Assembly: GCA_964356335.1 (NCBI GenBank)
Contig: CAYHHI010000080.1
Span: forward strand, 1 to 5,297
Length of the DNA: 5,297 nt
DNA from: CAYHHI01 sp964356335
GTDB taxonomy: Bacteria; Arandabacterota; Arandabacteria; Arandabacterales; Arandabacteraceae
Reading direction: 5' to 3'
Shown: piece after piece, positions 1 through 5,297 of the stretch
Layout: every line of letters starts with the position of its first letter
Position numbering within the stretch: position 1 is the first letter of the stretch
Notes under the pieces: model-generated
Databases searched by the model: none
Told to the model about the DNA's origin: nothing
Seen by the model: only the letters and a program-made list of their open reading frames with translations
Position numbers and translations under genes: made by a program

Positions 1-1
1 A

Positions 2-550
2 CACCTAAAGAAAATCCACAAAGCCAATGATGCAATCTCAGGGATCGAGATACTCGCAGGGGTCGAGGTCGATATCCTCACCGACGGGAGCCTCGACCTC
101 TCAGATGAAGTGCTTGCCCAATGCGATGTCGTCGTCGCGGCCGTTCACTCGAAGTTCAACATGTCGAAAGCGGACATGACCAAGCGAGTGCTTGAAGGAA
201 TCAAGAACAAATACGTGAACGTTCTGGCGCACCCGACCGGCCGGCTCATAAATGAAAGAGAACCATACGAGATAGACGTGGACGCCCTGATCGCCGAGGC
301 AAAGAGGGCGAAGATCGCGCTTGAACTCAACGCCTATCCTGACAGGCTTGACCTCAAGGACATTCACTGCCGGGCAGCCAAGGAGGCCGGCGTCAGGATT
401 GCCATAGATACTGATGCGCATGCAGACCTGCAGCTCACCGCTATGCGCTATGGCATCGCAACTGCCAAGAGAGGGTGGCTTGAGGCAGGTGATGTGATAA
501 ACACCTGGAGCCTTGCCAACCTCAAGAAATTCCTGTCAAAGGGAAGGTGA
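2..550 (+). CDS. polX: DNA polymerase X family protein, C-terminal PHP domain (5'-truncated)
   Basis: The last 182 codons of a gene entering from the left edge; the start and the polymerase domain lie outside the window. Seen, numbering from the first readable codon: a GVEVDIL motif with E22 followed by DGSLD, VHS with H49, HPTGR with H77, an ELNAYPDRLDL stretch, and DTDAH with D138 and H140. This set of metal-ligand motifs and the NAYP-type signature match the PHP domain at the C-terminus of bacterial PolX proteins (usually about 570 residues), so roughly one third is visible. In this family the N-terminal domain fills short gaps and the PHP domain supplies Mn2+-dependent 3'-5' exonuclease or 3'-end processing activity in base excision repair. 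All metal ligands expected in this part are present, so the domain is probably active. The stop overlaps or abuts the ligA start, suggesting one operon. A stand-alone PHP phosphoesterase is possible but less likely given the close match to the PolX C-terminus. Confidence 0.88.
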   Translation, partial: HLKKIHKANDAISGIEILAGVEVDILTDGSLDLSDEVLAQCDVVVAAVHSKFNMSKADMTKRVLEGIKNKYVNVLAHPTGRLINEREPYEIDVDALIAEAKRAKIALELNAYPDRLDLKDIHCRAAKEAGVRIAIDTDAHADLQLTAMRYGIATAKRGWLEAGDVINTWSLANLKKFLSKGR

Positions 551-552
551 TC
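544..552 (+). promoter_or_regulatory. Ribosome binding site that may decide the ligA start
   Basis: AAGGTGATC includes AGGTGATC, an exact match to part of the extended anti-Shine-Dalgarno complement. It overlaps the GTG at 547 and the polX stop at 548-550, so it cannot serve GTG 547. The AAGG part lies 8 bases before an in-frame TTG at 556, which makes TTG a strong candidate start. GTG 547 would have to use AAAGGGA at 538-544, only 2 bases away, which is unusually close. The site sits inside the end of polX, consistent with coupled translation. Confidence 0.5.
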
Positions 553-2574
553 GGCTTGACCCAGAAGCCAACAAGGCAGCACGCAATGAAAGAGATAGAA
601 AACCTGAGAGACCGGATAAACTACCACAACTACCGCTACTATGTGCTCGACTCTCCGGCTGTCAGTGACCAAGAGTATGACAGAATGATGAAGCGCCTGG
701 AAGACCTCGAGGCGCTCTATCCCGACCTGGTCACCCCCGACTCTCCCACTCAGAAGGTTGGCGCACCACCCAGGGAGGAATTCGGAACCATCCGGCATTC
801 GGTACCCATGCTGAGCCTCCAGAATGCTTTCGAGCAGGATGAAGCGCTTGAATTCGACCGACGGGTGAAGAAGCTTCTCGATAAACCCAAGGTCGAGTAT
901 GTGGCCGAGCCCAAGTTTGACGGACTCGCCGTCGAAGTGGTCTATCGCGACGGCATTTTTGTCCAGGGTTCCACGCGCGGCGACGGCTACACCGGCGAAG
1001 ATGTCACCGAGAATCTGAAGACCATCCGATCGCTGCCCCTGAGGCTTCTCAAGACCAACGGCAACCCTCCTCCCCTGCTTGAAGTGCGGGGCGAGGTCTA
1101 CATAGCGAAGCAGGATTTTGCGGAACTCAACAGGAAACGCGAGGAAGAGGGCGAGCCGGTTTTCGCGAACCCGAGAAACGCTGCCGCCGGGTCGTTGCGG
1201 CAGCTCGATCCCGCCATCACGGCATCGCGCAAGCTTGACATCTACACTTACGGGATCGGGACAGTCGCCGGAAGATCTTTCGCGACTCACTGGGAGGTGC
1301 TCGAGACTCTCAAGGGCTGGGGCCTGAGGGTGAGTCCCAAGATTGAGGTGATGCCTTCAATCGAGAAGGCGCTCGATTTCCATGATCGCATCTTGCGAGA
1401 GAGAAAACGACTTCCCTACGAGATCGACGGCGTCGTGATAAAGGTCAATGGCCTCGGTGAGCAGGAGATCCTGGGTGAGGTATCAAGAAGCCCGAGATGG
1501 GCAATCGCATACAAGTTCAAGCCCGAGCAGGCGACGACCAGGGTAAAAGAGATAATCGTCGGTGTAGGCCGGACGGGGGCGCTGACGCCCGTCGCGATCA
1601 TGGAACCCGTGCGCATCGGAGGGGTTGAGGTCGAGCGTGCTACACTTCACAACCAGGATGAGATGGACCGCAAGGACGTGCGTGTCGGCGATACGGTCGT
1701 GGTCCAGCGGGCGGGCGACGTGATCCCGGAGGTCGTATCCGTCATAAAAGAGAAACGTACTGGAAAGGAGAAGAGATTCAAGATCCCGGACAAGTGCCCT
1801 GTCTGCGGATCAACTGTTTACAAGGATCCCGAGGAAGCGGTCGCCCGGTGCACCAACCTCGCGTGCCCCGCAAAAATCAAGGAGACCATAAAGCATTTCG
1901 CAAGCCGGGGTGCGATGGACATCGAAGGCCTCGGGAGCAAGATCATAGACCAGATGGTCGATAAGAACCTGGTGAAGACGTTTGCCGACCTCTACAGGCT
2001 CAAGAAGTCGGATTTTCTCTCGCTCGAGCGCCTCGCCGAGAAGTCTTCGGAGAATCTCCTCGCAGCGATCGAGAAGAGCAAGCACACCACGCTCCCGAGA
2101 CTCATCTATGCCCTCGGCATAAGACATGTCGGTGAGCACGTGGCATACGTGCTTGCGGACCACTTCACCTCTATAGAGGCAATTGAGAAGGCCTCGCTTG
2201 AGGAACTCACCTCGGTGAAAGAGATCGGCGACATCATCGGTGACAGCATCCACAGCTTCTTCAGACAAGAGACCAATCGGAAGGTACTCCGAGATCTGGC
2301 CGCGTACGGGGTGGCTTATGAGGAGACCAAGAAGCGCGGCAAGGGCAAACTTGAAGGCAAGGTCTTCCTTTTCACGGGTGGCCTCAAGGATTTCAAGCGA
2401 GACGACGCCAGGCGTCTCATTGAGGAACTCGGCGGCCGGGTCGCCTCATCCGTGAGCAAGAAGGTTGACTACCTGGTTGTGGGCGAAGACCCAGGCTCCA
2501 AGCTCGATGAAGCGCGCGCCCTGGGCATCAAGATCCTGGATGAACCAAGCTTCAAGAAGATCGTCTCCTCTTAG
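547..2574 (+). CDS. ligA: NAD+-dependent DNA ligase LigA
   Basis: Seals nicks in duplex DNA during replication and repair, using NAD+ as the adenylate donor. From the GTG start the product is 675 residues, the normal family length. Domains in order: Ia NAD-binding region around 24-75 (YHNYRYYVLDSP, then D41, Y44, D45); adenylation domain with the KxDG motif K123-F-D-G126 carrying the nucleophilic lysine, plus GSTRGDGYTGEDVTEN at 141-156 and EIDGVVIKV at 292-300; OB fold about 335-405 (VGVGRTGALTPVA, ATLHNQDE); Cys4 zinc site C417, C420, C435, C440; helix-hairpin-helix region about 450-575; and BRCT domain about 601-675. No key residue is missing. The GTG at 547 overlaps the polX stop as GTGA. 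Start choice is open: TTG at 556 follows a much better ribosome site (AGGTGATC), and ATG at 586 would give 662 residues. Residues aligning with family N-termini begin near A13, so ATG 586 seems slightly short. Confidence 0.97.
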   Translation: MIGLTQKPTRQHAMKEIENLRDRINYHNYRYYVLDSPAVSDQEYDRMMKRLEDLEALYPDLVTPDSPTQKVGAPPREEFGTIRHSVPMLSLQNAFEQDEALEFDRRVKKLLDKPKVEYVAEPKFDGLAVEVVYRDGIFVQGSTRGDGYTGEDVTENLKTIRSLPLRLLKTNGNPPPLLEVRGEVYIAKQDFAELNRKREEEGEPVFANPRNAAAGSLRQLDPAITASRKLDIYTYGIGTVAGRSFATHWEVLETLKGWGLRVSPKIEVMPSIEKALDFHDRILRERKRLPYEIDGVVIKVNGLGEQEILGEVSRSPRWAIAYKFKPEQATTRVKEIIVGVGRTGALTPVAIMEPVRIGGVEVERATLHNQDEMDRKDVRVGDTVVVQRAGDVIPEVVSVIKEKRTGKEKRFKIPDKCPVCGSTVYKDPEEAVARCTNLACPAKIKETIKHFASRGAMDIEGLGSKIIDQMVDKNLVKTFADLYRLKKSDFLSLERLAEKSSENLLAAIEKSKHTTLPRLIYALGIRHVGEHVAYVLADHFTSIEAIEKASLEELTSVKEIGDIIGDSIHSFFRQETNRKVLRDLAAYGVAYEETKKRGKGKLEGKVFLFTGGLKDFKRDDARRLIEELGGRVASSVSKKVDYLVVGEDPGSKLDEARALGIKILDEPSFKKIVSS

Positions 2575-2706
2575 CAGCCCGCTCTGGTGGTGGGCACAAC
2601 ACCCTGGCGACGTGGACGCAATACAGCCTCCTTTGAGTTCGAACTGGAGACTGCCATCCCAGGAGTTACCCCGCACCTCAATTTCCAATGCCTCGAGCCT
2701 CCGACT

Positions 2707-2741
2707 CAACGCAGGTGTGTTCTATTATATCTGCTGCGTTG
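2707..2741. repeat. Perfect 8-bp inverted repeat upstream of and over the -35 region
   Basis: CAACGCAG at 2707-2714 and its exact reverse complement CTGCGTTG at 2734-2741 are separated by 19 AT-rich bases. The right arm covers the -35 position of the promoter with TATAAT at 2757-2762. It could be an operator bound by a dimeric regulator, or a long-loop hairpin at the end of the ligA transcript. No T-run follows, so it does not look like an intrinsic terminator. A chance match of this size in a 243-base gap is not excluded. Confidence 0.35.
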
Positions 2742-2753
2742 CCTTCCGTTTCG

Positions 2754-2762
2754 TGGTATAAT
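2754..2762 (+). promoter_or_regulatory. Extended -10 promoter for the propeller-protein gene
   Basis: TGGTATAAT contains a perfect TATAAT at 2757-2762 preceded by TGn, the extended -10 form used by primary (sigma-70 type) sigma factors. At 17-base spacing the -35 position (2734-2739, CTGCGT) is a poor match to TTGACA, which is tolerated when the extended -10 is strong. Transcription would start near 2769, giving a leader of about 50 bases before the ATG at 2818. The placement makes the downstream gene a separate transcription unit from polX-ligA. Confidence 0.65.
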
Positions 2763-2804
2763 GGCTCCGTTCTGGGGTGAGTTCTCACGTCTTCGTACGG
2801 ATCT

Positions 2805-2812
2805 GAAGGGGG
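2805..2812 (+). promoter_or_regulatory. Ribosome binding site for the propeller-protein gene
   Basis: GAAGGGGG lies 5 bases before the ATG at 2818. It decides the start: the ATG is followed directly by a typical signal peptide, whereas in-frame starts further upstream have no such site and lie in or before the promoter. Confidence 0.75.
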
Positions 2813-2817
2813 TTGCC

Positions 2818-5250
2818 ATGAAGTCGCTTCGCAAGATCGCGTTCCTTTCGGTGATTGTATGTCTATCTGCGCTTGGCTGGGCCGCATCCGCACGTGCCTT
2901 CGGCGGCTTCATCGAGAACCGCGGGCAGGTTGATCAAGCAATCAAGTACTACGCGCTGGGCTCAAAAGTATCGGTCTACTTCACAGATGTTGCAGTTGTC
3001 TTCGACCTCAAAGAGAAGAACCCTGCTTTGCTGAGCAGACCTTCGAGAGGATCTTCTCAGGAGCCACGCACACGAGAACATCTAATGGGCGATGATCCAA
3101 GTCTACAGGACACCGGGCGCGGGTGCACGGTCTATCTGCACTTTGAGGGCGCCGATCCTTCCCCTGTCATCGAGGTGCGCGAGGAGCTTGTGACCACGTA
3201 TAACTACTTCCTTGGCAGTGACCCATCCAAGTGGCGGACGGGCGTCCCTGCATACCGCGAGATCATCTATCACGACCTATGGCCCGGTGTGGATGTCATC
3301 TATCGTGAGGACGGGGGCAATCTGGTCTATAAGGTGGTCGCGGCTCCTGGAGCGGAGCGGGAGATCGTGCGGTTCGGGTACGCTGGCGCCGACCGCGTGA
3401 CCGAGAGAGCCGATGGCACTGTGCTTATTGAGACCTCGGTGGGTTCTCTGTTGGAGCTGCGGGCGGTGCCCGGAGGATGTGAGGGAGTATTGATGTGGGG
3501 AGAGGCTGATGGGGTCCTTGTTGGGCCTACTCTGCGGGAGCTCGATAACCCTAGCTCCCTTCTCTGGAGCACCTTCCTCGGTGGGAACACGGCGGACTGG
3601 GCATGGTCAGTTGTTCTCGATGAATCGGGTAACCCCCTCGTAACCGGGCAGGCGTTCTCTTCCAACTTCCCGTCGACGGCTGGGGCCTATGACCCGAGTC
3701 ACAATGGTGATTATGACGCCTTCGTAGCGAAACTATCTGCCTCAGGCAGCGACCTGCTCTGGTGTACCTTCCTGGGCGGGAGCAGCACCGACGCCGGGAT
3801 ATCAGTGGCCCTTGATGCATTTGGTAACCCCGTCGTCTGCGGGCATACATACTTCACCGATGCTTCCATCTTCCCAACGACGCCCGGGGCTTATGACACC
3901 AGCCACAATGGTTGGGAGGACGGCTTTGTGGCGAAACTCTCTGCCTCAGGCAGTACCCTTATTTGGAGCACCTTCCTGGGTGGAAGCGGATATGACTACG
4001 CATGGTCGCTTGCCCTCGACACATCCGACAACCCCGTCGTCAGTGGATGGACGTCGTCTTCTGACTTCCCGGCGACGTCCCAGGCTTATGACACGTCCTA
4101 CGCCGGCGCCGAGGATGTCTTTGTGACAAAACTCTCTGCCTCGGGGAGCACCATGCTCTGGAGCACCTTCCTGGGCGGGAGCGACTACGACGATGGGTTC
4201 TCGCTCGTTCTCGATGCATCGGATAACCCCGTCATCACTGGACTCACAGGGTCTTATGATTTCCCGGCCACGGCCGAGGCTCATGACACATCCTACGGTG
4301 GCAATTATGATGCCTTTGTGACCAAGCTCGCTGCCTCGGGTAGTACGCTGCTCTGGAGCACGTTCCTGGGGGCGGACGACAACTTCGACTGTGCGAGGTC
4401 AGTGGTTGTCGATGCATCGGACAACCCCATAGTCACCGGAACCTCATTCTCGCCCAGTTTTCCAACCACGCCGGGGGCTTACGACACCAGCCACAATGGC
4501 GCTTCGGACGTATTTGTTGCGAAGTTCTCCACGTCAGCGGGCGCCTTGATTTGGAGCACATTCCTCGGTGGGAGCGGCTACGACGAAGGGTGCTCTATCG
4601 TTCTCGACCCATCGGACAAGCCGGTCGTCACCGGATTTACAGGCTCCTACGATTTCCCGATGAGGCCGGGGGCATATGACACGTCTTACAATGGTGGTGA
4701 TTATGATGTGTATGTGGCAGAGCTCTCCGCATCAGGCAATACCCTACTGTGGAGCACATTCCTGGGTGGGAGTGGCTCCGACCAGGGATACTCGCTGGTG
4801 CTTGACGCATCCGGTGACCCAGTCATCGCTGGACAGACAAGCTCAGGCGACTTCCCGACCACGCCTACCGCCTATGACACATCCTATAATGACAATGGCT
4901 ATCTGGATGCCTTTGTGGCAAAACTCTCTCTGCTTGATGAGTCAGCGGTAAGAGGGCCCGGCGAATCCACAGATACCGCCCTGCTGTGCCGGAATGCGCC
5001 CAACCCCTTCCGTACATCGACTGCAATTCTCGTTTCCCTAACCGGCAGGACCGATTTACACCTTCGCATTTACGACGGCCGAGGGCGGCTGGTCCGGACT
5101 CTGGCCGAGGGCTCGCTCAGTGGTGGGACTCATGCTCTGCAATGGGATGGGCTGGACGAGAATGGCAAGAGGCCCGCGCCCGGCATCTATTTCGTGAGTA
5201 TGGAAGCGGGCTCCTACCGTGCGACGAAGAAGGTCGTGCTACTGAGATAG
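2818..5250 (+). CDS. Secreted SBBP beta-propeller protein with DUF7948-like N-terminus and FlgD/sorting-tail-like C-terminus
   Basis: An 810-residue exported protein of unknown specific function. Residues 1-27 form a signal peptide: basic MKSLRK, a hydrophobic core about 7-22, and an ARA site before F28. Residues 28 to about 245 resemble DUF7948: FIENRGQVD at 31-39, YNYFLGSDPSKW from 128, LWPGVDVIY at 154-162. Residues 65-100 are a charged, probably disordered insert. Residues 249-704 hold seven SBBP units (PF06739 type) with the pattern LWSTFLGGS, SxxLDxSGNPxVTG, DFPTTPGAYDTSYNG, DAFVAKLSASGS. After a linker, 722-810 form an Ig-like domain with NAPNPF (726-731), LHLRIYDGRGRLVRTL, LQWDGLDENGK, PGIYFVSM and a terminal KKVVLLR. 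Such tails occur at the end of exported proteins in FCB-related bacteria and often act as sorting or anchoring signals (type IX-like secretion), so an outer-surface or extracellular location is likely. A role in adhesion, matrix or surface-layer structure is only a guess; no catalytic motif is visible. The start is fixed by the ribosome site and signal peptide. It has its own promoter and no evident link to ligA. Confidence 0.9.
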   Translation: MKSLRKIAFLSVIVCLSALGWAASARAFGGFIENRGQVDQAIKYYALGSKVSVYFTDVAVVFDLKEKNPALLSRPSRGSSQEPRTREHLMGDDPSLQDTGRGCTVYLHFEGADPSPVIEVREELVTTYNYFLGSDPSKWRTGVPAYREIIYHDLWPGVDVIYREDGGNLVYKVVAAPGAEREIVRFGYAGADRVTERADGTVLIETSVGSLLELRAVPGGCEGVLMWGEADGVLVGPTLRELDNPSSLLWSTFLGGNTADWAWSVVLDESGNPLVTGQAFSSNFPSTAGAYDPSHNGDYDAFVAKLSASGSDLLWCTFLGGSSTDAGISVALDAFGNPVVCGHTYFTDASIFPTTPGAYDTSHNGWEDGFVAKLSASGSTLIWSTFLGGSGYDYAWSLALDTSDNPVVSGWTSSSDFPATSQAYDTSYAGAEDVFVTKLSASGSTMLWSTFLGGSDYDDGFSLVLDASDNPVITGLTGSYDFPATAEAHDTSYGGNYDAFVTKLAASGSTLLWSTFLGADDNFDCARSVVVDASDNPIVTGTSFSPSFPTTPGAYDTSHNGASDVFVAKFSTSAGALIWSTFLGGSGYDEGCSIVLDPSDKPVVTGFTGSYDFPMRPGAYDTSYNGGDYDVYVAELSASGNTLLWSTFLGGSGSDQGYSLVLDASGDPVIAGQTSSGDFPTTPTAYDTSYNDNGYLDAFVAKLSLLDESAVRGPGESTDTALLCRNAPNPFRTSTAILVSLTGRTDLHLRIYDGRGRLVRTLAEGSLSGGTHALQWDGLDENGKRPAPGIYFVSMEAGSYRATKKVVLLR
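3562..4929 (+). repeat. Seven tandem SBBP repeat units within the propeller gene
   Basis: In-frame units begin at 3562, 3757, 3961, 4156, 4351, 4549 and 4747, each at the codon before the conserved Trp of LWSTFLGG, with lengths of 195, 204, 195, 195, 198, 198 and about 183 bases. Each unit has one LWST-type strand, one LDxSxxPxVxG hairpin and one FVAKL-type strand, as expected for a four-stranded blade. Units are similar in DNA (for example TGGAGCAC followed by a TTCCT core in most) but differ at many third codon positions, so the duplications are not recent. Unit 2 has three extra residues near YFTDAS, and unit 5 has GADDN in place of GGSG. Confidence 0.88.
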
Positions 5251-5297
5251 TATCAAATGACCCCATGAGGCTCTTGGTTCCCTATGGTGGGGATCGA

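Noticed and set aside
448..1290. Long reverse-strand open frame of 280 codons opposite ligA
   Set aside because: It lies opposite the highly conserved ligA adenylation domain, has no recognisable domain, and is explained by GC-rich codon usage on the coding strand.
2577..2595. Small hairpin just after the ligA stop (GCCCGC pairing with GTGGGC, including one G-T pair)
   Set aside because: Only six pairs and no T-run follows, so it does not qualify as an intrinsic terminator.
2636..2645. AGTTCGAACT, resembling the T-loop of a tRNA
   Set aside because: It is a simple 10-base palindrome; no acceptor, D or anticodon arms can be drawn around it.
2723..2728. TATTAT as a second -10 element
   Set aside because: No -35 match at suitable spacing and no TGn extension; the TATAAT at 2757 is far better.
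2587..2817. An in-frame, stop-free extension of the propeller gene back to a GTG at 2587 (77 extra codons), or to an ATG at 2761
   Set aside because: It would bury the signal peptide inside the protein, has no ribosome site, and runs through the promoter; the ATG at 2761 overlaps the TATAAT itself.
2839..2862. Cys15 in the signal peptide as a lipoprotein attachment site
   Set aside because: The residues before it (VIV) do not fit a lipobox, while ARA before F28 gives a normal signal peptidase I site.
3562..4929. Repeat array considered as CRISPR or a recent tandem duplication
   Set aside because: Units are in-frame, about 195 bases long, code for SBBP blades and differ at many synonymous sites; there is no repeat-spacer structure.

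Overview
The window carries the end of one gene, one complete gene, a promoter-bearing gap and a second complete gene, all on the + strand. No convincing reverse-strand gene, RNA gene, CRISPR array or mobile element was seen. The sequence is moderately GC-rich and clearly bacterial (NAD+-dependent DNA ligase, Shine-Dalgarno sites, a TATAAT promoter). The last gene joins a DUF7948-like N-terminal domain, SBBP beta-propeller repeats and a FlgD/secretion-tail-like C-terminal domain ending in KKVVLLR. That combination is typical of uncultured lineages in or near the FCB group (Latescibacteria-, Eisenbacteria- or KSB1-type genomes). This placement is an inference from architecture, not from a search.

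Region 1 (1-550) is the C-terminal PHP domain of a PolX-family DNA polymerase, cut by the left edge. Region 2 (547-2574) is ligA, with all expected domains intact. The two genes touch or overlap by 4 bases and are probably translationally coupled. Together they would form a repair pair: PolX fills short gaps and trims 3' ends, and LigA seals the nick.

Region 3 (2575-2817) is a 243-base gap with no credible gene. It holds a strong extended -10 promoter (2754-2762), a perfect 8-bp inverted repeat just upstream (2707-2741), and the ribosome binding site of the next gene. No convincing terminator follows ligA.

Region 4 (2818-5250) encodes an 810-residue exported protein: signal peptide, DUF7948-like domain, seven consecutive SBBP units of 61-68 residues that could form one closed seven-bladed propeller, and a C-terminal domain resembling secretion/sorting tails. 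It appears to be an independent transcription unit with no functional link to the repair genes. The last 47 bases hold nothing that can be called with confidence.

Nothing here clearly amounts to an undescribed system. The points most worth a second look are the polX-ligA junction with its ambiguous ligA start, the inverted repeat over the -35 region, and the balanced seven-unit propeller with its divergent fifth unit.
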